Part shown: one piece after another, positions 7,542-16,033 of the stretch
Layout of the letters: each line of letters starts with the position of its first letter
Numbering within the stretch: position 1 is the first letter of the stretch
Assembly: GCA_902783305.1 (NCBI GenBank)
Contig: CACZQU010000502.1
Coordinates: 1-29,022 of the forward strand
DNA from: an uncultured Lachnospiraceae bacterium
Lineage (GTDB): Bacteria > Bacillota > Clostridia > Lachnospirales > Lachnospiraceae
DNA: 29,022 nt
Reading direction: 5' to 3'
The notes under the pieces: model-generated
The model's input: only the letters and a program-made list of their open reading frames with translations
The model's database searches: none
What the model was told of the DNA's origin: nothing
Made by a program: the position numbers and the translations under genes

Positions 7542-8243
7542 TCAGGATTTCTTCTGATCCAGGCGGCTGTAGGGATCCGTCATCCGCGCGGCTTCATAGA
7601 TCAGCGCATTTATGACGGCAACCGCGGCTGAGGTTCCTCCCTTCCTTCCCCTTCCCACGATATAAGGAATATGATATGTACGGCAGCAGCGGAGGATTTC
7701 TTCTTTTGCTTCCGTGACATTGACAAAGCCTACAGGGATCCCGATGACCAGGGATGGCGTATAGCCCTGCCTGATCTGTTCCGCCAGCTCCACGAGTGCC
7801 GTAGGCGCGTTTCCGATGACAAAAACCGCTTCCGGCAGAAGACCGGCTGCCTTCCTGACGGCGAAAGCCGCCCTGGTTTTTCCGGTTTCCCTGGCCTGAT
7901 TTTCCACCTCCGGGTCGGTCATGTAGCAGTAAACACCGGCTCCAAGCTTTTTCAGTCCGCTCTGGCTGATCCCGGCCCGGGCCATATTGGTATCTGTACA
8001 TACAGGCCTTCCCTGCTGCAAGGCCTTCACTCCTTCAGAGACTGCCTGTGGGGAAAAGACCAGATTCTGTGCATAATCAAAATCCGCTGTCGCGTGAATC
8101 ACTCTCTTCAACACCATCATCTCATCCGGAGGGAGAACCGTTTTTCTGAGATTCAGTTCTTTTTCAATGATCTGTAAGCTTGCAGCTTCAATCCCGGCCG
8201 GATGAGTCAGCCATATCCGCTCTTCTCTTTCTTTTTTCTCCAT
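7542..8243 (-). CDS. cbiC: Cobalt-precorrin-8 methylmutase CbiC
   Basis: Moves the methyl group from C-11 to C-12 of the corrin ring to give cobyrinate in anaerobic cobalamin synthesis. The 233-residue protein has the family signature VIHATADFDYA, with the catalytic His at residue 50, followed by TDTNMARAGIS and the C-terminal GNAPTALVEL, IGIPVGFVNVTEAKE and GRGRKGGTSAAVA motifs. Some CbiC proteins are about 210 residues; the extra length here is the charged N-terminus. GAGAGG lies 6 nt before the start. It is the last gene of the operon, 9 bp after cbiP. I saw no clear terminator behind it before the sortase. Confidence 0.95.
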   Translation of the reverse strand: MEKKEREERIWLTHPAGIEAASLQIIEKELNLRKTVLPPDEMMVLKRVIHATADFDYAQNLVFSPQAVSEGVKALQQGRPVCTDTNMARAGISQSGLKKLGAGVYCYMTDPEVENQARETGKTRAAFAVRKAAGLLPEAVFVIGNAPTALVELAEQIRQGYTPSLVIGIPVGFVNVTEAKEEILRCCRTYHIPYIVGRGRKGGTSAAVAVINALIYEAARMTDPYSRLDQKKS

Positions 8244-8252
8244 TTTTTCCTC

Positions 8253-9719
8253 TCAGGACCGGTCCATCGCTGTTTTCCGGATCATTTCCATATCCAAAGC
8301 CTGGCGGACCGCGTCCGCCAGCAGATCCAGCTGACGTTCCTGCCAGGCTTCATGGTCGAAGGTATCTTCCTGAAGGGCCGGCATTCCCTTCCTTTCCAGC
8401 AGCCATCCGGCCAGGCGGTTCACCACGGTTCCTGAATCAAAAAGCCCATGCAGGTATGTTCCATACACTGTGCCTTCCGTCGTCCCTTCCTCCCGGTTTT
8501 CCCCGGGAAGGGCAAACGGGGTTCCCCGGTGTCTTGTCGTCTGTCCCATATGAATCTCGTACCCCTGTGCGCTGCATCCTGCAAAGGGTTCCGGGAGAAG
8601 CAAGGCATTCACACGGGCAAGTCTTTTTTCCCGGGTAAAGACGGTTTCGCATCCCAAAAGACCCATGCCTTTAAGCTCTCCGCCGTTCTCCACTCCTTCC
8701 GGATCGGAAATTCTTTCCCCAAGCATCTGATAACCGCCGCAGATTCCCATGACAGGTGTACCGCCCGCAGCTTTTCGGCAGACAGCCTCCTCCAGTCCGG
8801 TTTCCCGCAGCCAGATCAGATCCTTCATCGTATTTTTTGTTCCCGGCAATATGATCAGGTCCGGGTCTTTGAGCTCCCTTGCATGCTTCACCGGCCGCAC
8901 ATCAAGGGCGCTGTGCCGGGAAAGCGGCGCGAAATCCGTCTCATTGGAGATTCTGGGAAGACGGATCAGCGCGATGTCAATCGGTTTTGACGCCCTTCGA
9001 TCCCTCCTCTGGGTCAGAGAATCCTCCTCGTCGATATCCACATCCAGGTAAGGGATCACGCCGATGACCGGAATCCCGGTTTTCTCCTTCAGCATGGCCA
9101 GTCCTGGCTCAAGAATTGCGGCGTCTCCCCGGAATTTATTGATGATCAATCCTTTGATCCTCTGCCGGTCCCGGGGCAGCAGAGCAACCGTCCCATACAG
9201 CTGCGCAAAAACCCCGCCTCTGTCAATGTCTCCGACCAGCAGCACCGGAGCGTCCACCATCCGGGCCAGTCCCATGTTTACGATATCTCCTTCCATGAGA
9301 TTGATCTCCGCAGGGCTGCCCGCGCCTTCGATGACAATAACGTCATATTTTTCTTCCAGCCGGCGGTAAGCTGCCATAATTTCGGGAATCAGGCTCTTTT
9401 TCATTCGGAAATAGTCAGCTGCCCGGTAATGTCCCCATGCTTTCCCGTTGACAATCAGCTGGCTTTGCGTATCTCCGGACGGCTTTAACAAAACCGGGTT
9501 CATATCCGCGTCCGGAAGGAGTCCCGCGGCCTGCGCCTGCACCGCCTGTGCTCTTCCCATCTCCCGTCCGTCCGGTGTCACGCAGCTGTTCAGGGACATG
9601 TTCTGGCTCTTGCACGGAGCCACACACAAGCCGTCCTGATGAAGGATCCGGCACAAAGCCGCCGCAACCAGGCTTTTTCCCGCTCCGGACATGGTCCCCT
9701 GAATCATGATGTTTCCCAC
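8253..9719 (-). CDS. cbiP: Cobyric acid synthase CbiP
   Basis: Glutamine- and ATP-dependent amidation of the b, d, e and g side chains of adenosyl-cobyrinate a,c-diamide. About 488 residues with an N-terminal dethiobiotin-synthetase-like domain (MIQGTMSGAGKS P-loop, CKSQNMSLNS, EGAGSPAEINL, VGDIDRGGVFA) and a C-terminal class I amidotransferase domain (Cys327 in MGICGGYQMLG, His424 in YGTYLHGLFD). I chose a GTG start at 9719: it gives MGNIMIQGT, matching family N-termini, and has GGAGG 7 nt upstream. The internal ATG at 9707 is a fallback, and the frame is open to 9791. The start overlaps the end of cobD by 16 bp. Confidence 0.95.
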   Translation of the reverse strand: MGNIMIQGTMSGAGKSLVAAALCRILHQDGLCVAPCKSQNMSLNSCVTPDGREMGRAQAVQAQAAGLLPDADMNPVLLKPSGDTQSQLIVNGKAWGHYRAADYFRMKKSLIPEIMAAYRRLEEKYDVIVIEGAGSPAEINLMEGDIVNMGLARMVDAPVLLVGDIDRGGVFAQLYGTVALLPRDRQRIKGLIINKFRGDAAILEPGLAMLKEKTGIPVIGVIPYLDVDIDEEDSLTQRRDRRASKPIDIALIRLPRISNETDFAPLSRHSALDVRPVKHARELKDPDLIILPGTKNTMKDLIWLRETGLEEAVCRKAAGGTPVMGICGGYQMLGERISDPEGVENGGELKGMGLLGCETVFTREKRLARVNALLLPEPFAGCSAQGYEIHMGQTTRHRGTPFALPGENREEGTTEGTVYGTYLHGLFDSGTVVNRLAGWLLERKGMPALQEDTFDHEAWQERQLDLLADAVRQALDMEMIRKTAMDRS

Positions 9720-10804
9720 CGGTGTACCTCCTTCATCGCCTGAATCAGCCTGCGGTTTTCCGCAGGCCGGCGGACCGCGGCCCGGTACCACCCCTGACCC
9801 AGGCCGGAAAACCCGCTGCAGTCCCGGATCTCAATTCCCTGCCGGGCAAGACCCTCAGTCAGTCCTCTTACCGGGTCATAAAACAGCAGATAATTGGCTT
9901 CCCCGGAAATCACGCGGCAGCCAAGGGTCTTAAGCTCCCGGATCAGCTTTTCCCTTTCTGCCCGGATCAGGCGGCGCAGCCGCTTAGCATACCGCAGATC
10001 CCCGGCTGCGCCCTCTCCCGCCGCCTGGGCAGGAAGAGATACCGGCCAGGGCTGTCCTGCCGCCTTCATCCTCCCAAGCAGCTCCACATCCGCCGAAGCG
10101 CACCAGCCAAGCCTCAGACCCGCCATCCCGTGAAATTTCGTGAATCCCCGCAGAACGACCACCGGGTAATCACAAAGGCTCCCCAGCATCGTATGCTTTT
10201 CCGGCTCATCCAGGAAATCAGCAAAGCATTCGTCGACAAGCAGCAGGATATTTTTTCTGCGGCATTCCTCCGCAATTCTTTTGAGCAGCTCCGGCCTGGT
10301 GGTCAGGCCTGTAGGATTGTTCGGCTCACAAAGAACCAGAAGCTCCAGATCCTCCGAAATCTGATCCGGCAGATCCTCCCCGACTCTGAAATCCGACTTT
10401 TCGCTCAGCGGATATTCCCTGACCACGGCTCCGGCTCTTTCCAGGGAGCGGCGGTATTCTCCGTATGCCGGAGCCATAATCATGGCCGCTGCCGGGCGGA
10501 CAGCCAGTGCCAGGCGGTCAATCAGATCCCCCGCCCCGTTCCCGCAAAGGATCCATTCCTTCTTTATTCCATAAATCTCAGCCAGCTTCTCCCTGAGACT
10601 GTCACATCCCGGGTCCGGGTATCTTCCGGCCTGACCCAGGCTGCGGGCCGCAGCCCTTTTCGCCCTCCGGCTCATGCCCAGAGGACTGACACTGGCAGAG
10701 AAATCCAGAGGTTCTCTCCCGTATCGATCCATGAAGCTTTTCCAGTCCCCGCCATGCTCTGCCAGGGAACGGTTTTCCGGCTTTACCGGAGCGTCCAAAG
10801 CCAT
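9704..10804 (-). CDS. cobD: L-threonine-O-3-phosphate decarboxylase CobD
   Basis: PLP enzyme of the aspartate-aminotransferase fold that makes (R)-1-amino-2-propanol O-phosphate, the linker CbiB attaches to cobyric acid. About 366 residues. Visible features are DFSASVSPLG near residue 34 (substrate loop), CGNGAGDLIDRLA, CEPNNPTGL, the PLP aspartate in LLVDECFADF, and the PLP lysine K223 in RGFTKFHGMAGLRLG. It begins at the ATG at 10804, with GGAGGG 5 nt upstream. It overlaps cbiB by 22 bp and cbiP by 16 bp. The CobC name is used for the same family in aerobic organisms. No kinase PduX is seen here to supply threonine phosphate. Confidence 0.92.
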   Translation of the reverse strand: MALDAPVKPENRSLAEHGGDWKSFMDRYGREPLDFSASVSPLGMSRRAKRAAARSLGQAGRYPDPGCDSLREKLAEIYGIKKEWILCGNGAGDLIDRLALAVRPAAAMIMAPAYGEYRRSLERAGAVVREYPLSEKSDFRVGEDLPDQISEDLELLVLCEPNNPTGLTTRPELLKRIAEECRRKNILLLVDECFADFLDEPEKHTMLGSLCDYPVVVLRGFTKFHGMAGLRLGWCASADVELLGRMKAAGQPWPVSLPAQAAGEGAAGDLRYAKRLRRLIRAEREKLIRELKTLGCRVISGEANYLLFYDPVRGLTEGLARQGIEIRDCSGFSGLGQGWYRAAVRRPAENRRLIQAMKEVHRWETS

Positions 10805-11757
10805 ATCATCCCTCCGCGTACCACACACAACGCAGTCAGTCCCAATACGCTTGCCAGAACCGTCAGATGGCAGGCTCTGGGAATATCCTCAGCCCGGGCC
10901 TCCCTGCCCGGCATACCCAGAACAGGATGCATATGGGCAGCCCCTCCATAAAAGACCATTCCCCCCAGACAGATTCCGAGCGCGCCAGCCATCGCCGCCT
11001 CCGTCTGGGCGGAATTCGGACTGTCATGCTTTCTCCGGTCTCTTTTCCAGACCTCCAAAGCCCTGTGAGGATTCTCCCCGCCCATAAACGCGGCAGCCAC
11101 AATCAGCAGGGCGGCTGTTCTGGAGGGCAGGAAATTCGCCAGGTCATCCACTCTGGCAGCAGCCCGTCCGAAATACAGATACCGCTGATTCCGGTATCCG
11201 ATCATGCTGTCCATGGTATTCACCGCTTTATAGCAAAGAGCCAGAGGAGCTCCTCCCAGCATCAGGAAGCATAGCGGAGCAAACACCCCGTCAGTGAAGT
11301 TTTCTGCCACCGACTCCACTGCAGCCCGGGCCACCTCCTGCGCGGTAAGATTCTCTGTATCTCTCCCCACTATCCTTGCGACAGCGCTCCTCGCATCGGT
11401 CAGCGTCCCCGTCTGCAGCTTCCGGAAAACATTCTCTCCTTCACTGATCAGTCCGCGCAAAGCCAGGCATTGCCAGCCCCACATCAGGGCAATGGCAGTC
11501 CGAAGCAGCGGATGGATCCGGCCGGCAAGCAAAAGCGTCCCCAACGCCCCGAGCCAGGTTCCCCCCGTCATGAGCGCGGCAAGACAGATTCCTGCTGCCT
11601 TCTCCCCTGCATCGGTCCTGGGAAAAATCCCGCGCAGCAAAGGCTCCAGGAAAGTGATGACTCGTCCCATAAGGACAACAGGATGGGGAAATTCCGCAGG
11701 ATCCCCGATAAAGGCATCCAGCCCGAAAGCGGCCAGAGCGAGTGCGATGGTCTTCAT
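10783..11757 (-). CDS. cbiB: Adenosylcobinamide-phosphate synthase CbiB
   Basis: Membrane enzyme joining aminopropanol phosphate to adenosylcobyric acid. About 324 residues with several hydrophobic helices. Family motifs are the N-terminal FGLDAFIGDPAEFPHPVVLMG, GRDTENLTAQEVARAAVES, VAENFTDGVFAPLCF and the YKAVNTMDSMIGYRN segment, then RVDDLANFLPSR and the PNSAQTEAAMAGALGI motif. The ATG at 11757 has GGAGG 9 nt upstream and overlaps the stop of the short CobU-like gene as ATGA, a strong sign of translational coupling. A longer basic N-terminus in the open frame (up to 11907) is not family-like. Confidence 0.95.
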   Translation of the reverse strand: MKTIALALAAFGLDAFIGDPAEFPHPVVLMGRVITFLEPLLRGIFPRTDAGEKAAGICLAALMTGGTWLGALGTLLLAGRIHPLLRTAIALMWGWQCLALRGLISEGENVFRKLQTGTLTDARSAVARIVGRDTENLTAQEVARAAVESVAENFTDGVFAPLCFLMLGGAPLALCYKAVNTMDSMIGYRNQRYLYFGRAAARVDDLANFLPSRTAALLIVAAAFMGGENPHRALEVWKRDRRKHDSPNSAQTEAAMAGALGICLGGMVFYGGAAHMHPVLGMPGREARAEDIPRACHLTVLASVLGLTALCVVRGGMIWLWTLR

Positions 11758-12161
11758 CTGCCGCTTCCTCCGTCTGTTCTGCAGGCTCCCCCTGCTTCCG
11801 GCACATCCCGTATTCCGCTTCCGTCCGCCGGGAGAGTTCCTTTGAGCACCTGTGCTATTCCGCAGCACACTCTCACCACGGTTTGGGCCCTTTGTGCGAG
11901 CAGACAAGCCAGTTTTCCTGCCCTCTCCCTGAAAAGACGTTCCCCTGGATCCGCCGGAACGATGCCGCCTCCCACCTCCTGTGCAATCACCACAGGATGG
12001 GCTGACAGCATCAAGGCCAGCTCCTCCAGATCCTCATGCTCTGCCGCCATCTTCTGCACATCCCATACGGCCGATCTCTCAAAGCACTCTTCGTCCCATC
12101 CCATCCAGGAGCAGACCCATTCCTTCTTTCCCGAAAACGCCGGTCCGGTCACAAAAACCAT
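11754..12161 (-). CDS. Short CobU-like protein (cobinamide kinase-type P-loop)
   Basis: The 135-residue protein starts with a P-loop, FVTGPAFSGKKEW, and has the CobU/CobP C-terminal signature IAQEVGGGIVPADPGERLFRERAGKL, ending with CCGIAQVLKG. It lacks the middle segment of normal CobU (about 175-185 residues), including the RHxxR region. In the Salmonella enzyme the guanylylated His lies in that region. A complete CobU is encoded two genes upstream at 12983-13498. The likely role is phosphorylation or another partial step in nucleotide-loop assembly, but activity is uncertain and it may be a diverging duplicate. GGAGG precedes the start, which overlaps cobS by 13 bp; the stop overlaps cbiB by 4 bp. 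The intact frame and good signals argue against a pseudogene. Confidence 0.7.
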   Translation of the reverse strand: MVFVTGPAFSGKKEWVCSWMGWDEECFERSAVWDVQKMAAEHEDLEELALMLSAHPVVIAQEVGGGIVPADPGERLFRERAGKLACLLAQRAQTVVRVCCGIAQVLKGTLPADGSGIRDVPEAGGACRTDGGSGR

Positions 12162-12928
12162 CCATTTCCTCCCATTCTGCCGATCTCCTCAGACAGCACC
12201 ATCGCAGCCAGCATCCACAGCTCCGACATCTGCACAAACCATCCGGCCAGATCTCCGGAAATTCCGCCAAAGCCGGGAACCAGACAATACCGGTACCAGA
12301 CGAAGACCAGCACCGCAGCACTCACCATCAACAGCTCTCCCGAAAGAACCATAGCAAGAGCCGAGGCGGCTGCCGCCGTTAAGCAGATTCCCAGAACCAT
12401 TTTCTTCTCCGCGCTCTCCGCAAACATTCTCACCAGTCCGCTTCCCCTGGCAACGGGAAAAGAAGCGACAGCGATTGCTGACAGGCTCCTGCTGAGCACA
12501 TATCCCCCAAGCACAGGGGCCGCCCGGTATTCCTCCAGGACCGTCCAGAAGACAAATTCCTCGAGAAGCATCGCCGCCATTTTCCATGCGGCAAAGGATC
12601 CGATATGAGGATCGTTCAGAATTTCTCTCTTTTTCTCCGGACTTCCATGACTGGCCAGCGCGTCCCAGGTATCGCAGCATCCGTCCAGATGAATCCCGCC
12701 CGTGACAAAGAGCGGGATCAGACACAGGCCAAGGGCACGCAGCATCGGCGGCGCCTGTATCCATCCGCATCCAAAGACCCAGACCCCGCTCAGGCACCCG
12801 ATCACCACGCCCACCAAGGGAAACGCGGCAAGCATCCCCTTCAAGGCGGAACGATCCCAGTCAGGCTGAGGAACAGGAATCACGGAAAACATGGAAAACG
12901 CAGCAAAAACAGACTGAAGCACCTTCAT
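12149..12928 (-). CDS. cobS: Adenosylcobinamide-GDP ribazoletransferase CobS
   Basis: Final step of nucleotide-loop assembly: joins alpha-ribazole (phosphate) to AdoCbi-GDP in the membrane. About 259 residues with multiple hydrophobic helices. Motifs are GGIHLDGCCDTWDAL (residues about 77-91, the Asp-rich metal site), the following ILNDPHIGSFA, and the C-terminal GGISGDLAGWFVQMSEL. The ATG at 12928 has AAGGAG 8 nt upstream; an in-frame GTG 9 bp earlier is too close to that site. It lies 54 bp after cobU and overlaps the short CobU-like gene. Confidence 0.94.
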   Translation of the reverse strand: MKVLQSVFAAFSMFSVIPVPQPDWDRSALKGMLAAFPLVGVVIGCLSGVWVFGCGWIQAPPMLRALGLCLIPLFVTGGIHLDGCCDTWDALASHGSPEKKREILNDPHIGSFAAWKMAAMLLEEFVFWTVLEEYRAAPVLGGYVLSRSLSAIAVASFPVARGSGLVRMFAESAEKKMVLGICLTAAAASALAMVLSGELLMVSAAVLVFVWYRYCLVPGFGGISGDLAGWFVQMSELWMLAAMVLSEEIGRMGGNGWFL

Positions 12929-12982
12929 CACGCACACTCCTTGCAGCCCGGCCAGGGCTGTAACGCTGCCTGGCTGATCTTT

Positions 12983-13498
12983 TCAGTTCCCGGGAGCTTT
13001 TTTCAGCCAGTTTACCAGCCCGCAGACCACCTCCGCAACCTGATCCGCTTCCCTTGCCATCTCCCGGTTCAGCATTGCCAGCTCCTTCATATATTCCAGT
13101 GTCAAAGCGCTGTAAGCGAATCCGGAGGAGAACACCTCGTTGGTCACGATGGTCAGATGCAAAGCATTCTGCTTCAGGTGTCGTACGGCTTCCCTTACAG
13201 CCTGTACGCCTCCTCCGTCCTCCCTGAATTTCTCGTTTGCCAGCAGATTTCCCATGCACTCCAGAAGGACGTTGCTGCCGGCAGGAAGGGAAAGCTCCGC
13301 GCCATGGCAATAGCACTCGATGGTCTCAAAGCCTTTCCCGGATCTCATCTGCTGATGCCTGGCGATCCGGCGCCGGCTCTCCTCACCCCATGGCTCCATT
13401 GTCGCAATATAGATCCGCTTTCCCTCCAGCAGGCAGACCAGCTGCTCCGCAAAAGCGCTCTTGCCGCTGGCAGAGCCTCCGTAGACCAAGGTAAACAT
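12983..13498 (-). CDS. cobU: Adenosylcobinamide kinase / guanylyltransferase CobU
   Basis: Phosphorylates adenosylcobinamide and transfers GMP to it. About 171 residues, normal length. Features are the N-terminal P-loop VYGGSASGKSAFAE, YIATMEPWGEE, and RIARHQQMR with the RHxxR motif and His48, the candidate guanylylation site. Next come LLECMGNLLANE and VTNEVFSSG, with the C-terminal MAREADQVAEVVCGL. The canonical NEVGxGIVP is altered here to NEVFSSGFAYS, while the short paralogue keeps the GIVP form, so the two proteins have complementary deviations. The start could also be an in-frame GTG at 13507, closer to an AAAGGG; I prefer the ATG since MFTLVYGGS matches the family. Confidence 0.88.
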   Translation of the reverse strand: MFTLVYGGSASGKSAFAEQLVCLLEGKRIYIATMEPWGEESRRRIARHQQMRSGKGFETIECYCHGAELSLPAGSNVLLECMGNLLANEKFREDGGGVQAVREAVRHLKQNALHLTIVTNEVFSSGFAYSALTLEYMKELAMLNREMAREADQVAEVVCGLVNWLKKAPGN

Positions 13499-13529
13499 CC
13501 CTGTCACCGTACCCTTTCAGGCAGCACAG

Positions 13530-14603
13530 TTACTGCCATTTGTGATAAGCCTCGATTCCCAGATGCTCAAAGGTATGACCGCTGTGGTAGACGCTCAGCG
13601 CAAGATCCAGAAACGCCAGACCTGCCAGGGCACCCGTCCCTTCTCCCAGCCGTAACCCGGCCTTCAGCGGTGCCTCCAGCTCCAGCTCCTTCAGGAGTCT
13701 GGCCGCGGCAGGCTCGGCAGACTGATGGCTGCCCAGAAGGGCAAAACGGCAGCCGGGACAAAGCCTTACCGCGCACAGGGCAGCCGCCGCCGTAATCAGT
13801 CCGTCCAGCAGGACAGGAACCCGGTAATAAGCGCCGCCCAGACAGATCCCGCAAAGCCCTGCCAGATCCAGCCCTCCGACCTTTGCCAGCACATCCACCG
13901 GGTCGGAAGCATCCGGCCGGTTCACGCGGATTCCCTCTTCGATCGCCTTTATTTTCCTGATCAGACCCTCGCTGGAAAGACCGGCTCCCGGCCCTGCCAA
14001 TGCAGACGGAGCTTCGCCCAGCAGTACGCTTGCCACCGCGGCAGAGGTAGTCGTATTGCCGATCCCCATCTCCCCGGCCAGCACAATGGATACCTTTGCC
14101 TTCTTTCTTTCCCTGACCAGCCCGATCCCCGTCAGAATCGCCTGAAGGCAGGCCTGGCGGCTCATTGCCGCCCGGAGGGTAAAATCAGCTGTTCCTTCCT
14201 GTACACTTCTGTCAGCTACTCCCGTCAGCGGTGGATGAGCCTCCATTCCGATATCCACGGGAATCACCCTGCAGCTGACCGCCCGTGCCATATGGCAGGC
14301 TGTACTGGTTCCCTGACCAAGCGCGGCCGCCACAGCCCGCGTCACACCAGCGTCCGACTGACTGACTCCCTGCGCCGTTACGCCGTTGTCTGCGCACAAT
14401 ACAAGGAGCTCTCTGCGGCTCAGCTCTACCTGAGGGGTTCCCTGGATACCGGCGATACGGATTACTGCCCTTTCCAGCATCCCCAGGCTTCCCAGCGGCT
14501 TGGCCAGGCTGTCCCACCTGCAGGCAGCTTTTTTCATCGCCTCCTCATCCGCCGGCTTCATATCATCAATGAATTTCTCCAGTCTCAACCTTTCCTGGAC
14601 CAT
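13530..14603 (-). CDS. cobT: Nicotinate-nucleotide--dimethylbenzimidazole phosphoribosyltransferase CobT
   Basis: Activates the lower-ligand base as its alpha-riboside 5'-phosphate. About 357 residues, standard length. Motifs are DSLAKPLGSLGMLE, LCADNGVTAQGVSQ, the GEMGIGNTTTSAAV phosphate-binding loop (about 178-191), GLDLAGLCG, GSHQSAEPAA and the LRLGEGTGALAG motif with the predicted catalytic Glu321. The ATG at 14603 is chosen; the upstream ATG at 14615 directly abuts a GGAGG, too close to use it. The start overlaps the end of cbiA by 19 bp. No base-biosynthesis genes (bza/bluB) are visible, so the lower ligand cannot be predicted. Confidence 0.94.
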   Translation of the reverse strand: MVQERLRLEKFIDDMKPADEEAMKKAACRWDSLAKPLGSLGMLERAVIRIAGIQGTPQVELSRRELLVLCADNGVTAQGVSQSDAGVTRAVAAALGQGTSTACHMARAVSCRVIPVDIGMEAHPPLTGVADRSVQEGTADFTLRAAMSRQACLQAILTGIGLVRERKKAKVSIVLAGEMGIGNTTTSAAVASVLLGEAPSALAGPGAGLSSEGLIRKIKAIEEGIRVNRPDASDPVDVLAKVGGLDLAGLCGICLGGAYYRVPVLLDGLITAAAALCAVRLCPGCRFALLGSHQSAEPAAARLLKELELEAPLKAGLRLGEGTGALAGLAFLDLALSVYHSGHTFEHLGIEAYHKWQ

Positions 14604-15994
14604 CTGTCCGCCCATCCTCCTGCCGCTTCGACAAAGCGCTTTGCCAAAGGCAGTTCCCCGTCCAGATACAGATGGGGAAACCCGGCATACAGCCTGTCAT
14701 TCACAAAACCACACCTCCAGCTGCGTCCATCTTCCTTCACCGACAGCAGATCTGTTCCGGGAGCCGTACTGTCCCAGTAATGGAATTCATGAACCGGGAT
14801 CCTTTCTCCCTTCTTAAGCAGCATGCTGTCTCCGTCCGCTTCCAGCCAGGAATAGCCAAAGCGGACCAGATGACCGGTTCGAAATCCCTTCCCTGGCAGC
14901 ACTCCTGTCATCTCCCAGGTCCCGCCCTCTTCATCCTGAAGGGATTGCTGCAGATACAGAAATCCACCACATTCCGCAATCGTGGGCAGCCCCGACCTCA
15001 CGGCCTCATGAACCGAACGGAGCATCGGGCGGTTCTGCGCCAGCTTACGGGCGTACAATTCGGGATATCCTCCTCCGAGATACAAGCCGTTGGCCGCAGG
15101 AATTTCCCTGTCGCGAAGAGGGCTGAAATAAACCAGCTCCGCCCCGCACTCTTCAAGCTTTTCCAGACTTCTATGATAATAAAAGCAAAACGCCTCATCC
15201 ATAGCCACGGCAATCCGGATCCTGCCGGCTCTCCGGTGGTCAGAAGCACCGGAGAGCTTCTCCCCGTCCTTCGGATATCCACTTTTCCTTGTCTTTTTTA
15301 TCGGTTCCCCGGAAGGCCTGGCGCCATCTTCCATCCATTCCAGCAGCCAGTCCAGATCCGTTGTTTTCTGCAGCTCATCAGAAACCCGGCGGATCCGCTC
15401 CTCAAATGCCCGGACCTCCTGCGCTGTCACAAGCCCCAGATGCCGGCTTTCCAGCTTTGCTTCCTCCATCTCCGGGAGAAAGCCAGCCACCCGGATTCCG
15501 GTTTCCTTCTCCAGAAGAGGCTTCAGGTACGCATATAACGACGGACGGCACCGGGTCAGAAATACAGCCCCGATCTGATCCGGCTTGCGGAATTCCCGCA
15601 TCCCGCGGATCTGGGCAGCCAGGGTCAGACTGCTCCCACCGGGCTTCACGGCCAGCAGCACAGGAAGCTTTTCCCGGACGGCCAGCTCAAAAGCGCTCGC
15701 CCTGGTAGTCGTTCCTCTCCCGTCATAATAGCCCATCGCGCCCTCCACCACGGCGACATCTGCCTTTTGCCCGGCCAGCAGACGGTGAGGTCCGTCCTCT
15801 CCCTGAAGAAAAGGATCCAGATTATCCCCTGAAGCCCCCAAAGCGCGCCGGTGAAACATGGGATCAATGTAATCCGGCCCGCATTTGAAGCTTTGCACAC
15901 TATACCCTTTCTGCCGCAGGGCATCCATCAGAGCACACGAAAGGATGGTTTTCCCGGCTCCGCTCTCCATCGCCGTAATCAGAATCCGTTTCAT
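14585..15994 (-). CDS. cbiA: Cobyrinate a,c-diamide synthase CbiA
   Basis: Glutamine-dependent amidation of the a and c carboxylates of cobyrinate. 469 residues with an N-terminal ATPase domain (P-loop AMESGAGKTILS, CGPDYIDPMFH, VEGAMGYYDG, KPGGSSLTLAAQIRG) and a C-terminal amidotransferase domain (YLGGGYPELYA, Cys342 in IAECGGFLYL, VHEFHYWDS with the catalytic-type His). A poorly conserved charged linker of about 40 residues around 225-258 joins the two halves. The start at 15994 begins MKRILITAMES, as in other CbiA proteins. An AAAGGA lies rather far upstream, so the ribosome site is weak. It follows cbiET after 39 bp. Confidence 0.95.
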   Translation of the reverse strand: MKRILITAMESGAGKTILSCALMDALRQKGYSVQSFKCGPDYIDPMFHRRALGASGDNLDPFLQGEDGPHRLLAGQKADVAVVEGAMGYYDGRGTTTRASAFELAVREKLPVLLAVKPGGSSLTLAAQIRGMREFRKPDQIGAVFLTRCRPSLYAYLKPLLEKETGIRVAGFLPEMEEAKLESRHLGLVTAQEVRAFEERIRRVSDELQKTTDLDWLLEWMEDGARPSGEPIKKTRKSGYPKDGEKLSGASDHRRAGRIRIAVAMDEAFCFYYHRSLEKLEECGAELVYFSPLRDREIPAANGLYLGGGYPELYARKLAQNRPMLRSVHEAVRSGLPTIAECGGFLYLQQSLQDEEGGTWEMTGVLPGKGFRTGHLVRFGYSWLEADGDSMLLKKGERIPVHEFHYWDSTAPGTDLLSVKEDGRSWRCGFVNDRLYAGFPHLYLDGELPLAKRFVEAAGGWADRWSRKG

Positions 15995-16033
15995 TTCCGT
16001 GATGATGTCCTTTCGTAAAGAAGCAAGTCCTTT

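Noticed and set aside
9722..10951. 409-codon plus-strand open frame opposite cobD and cbiB (similar long ones at 12605-13795, 1970-3052 and 13725-14780)
   Set aside because: They lie wholly antisense to genes with clear family motifs, have Pro/Arg/Gln/Ser-rich low-complexity composition and lack ribosome sites. They are shadows of G+C-rich codons.
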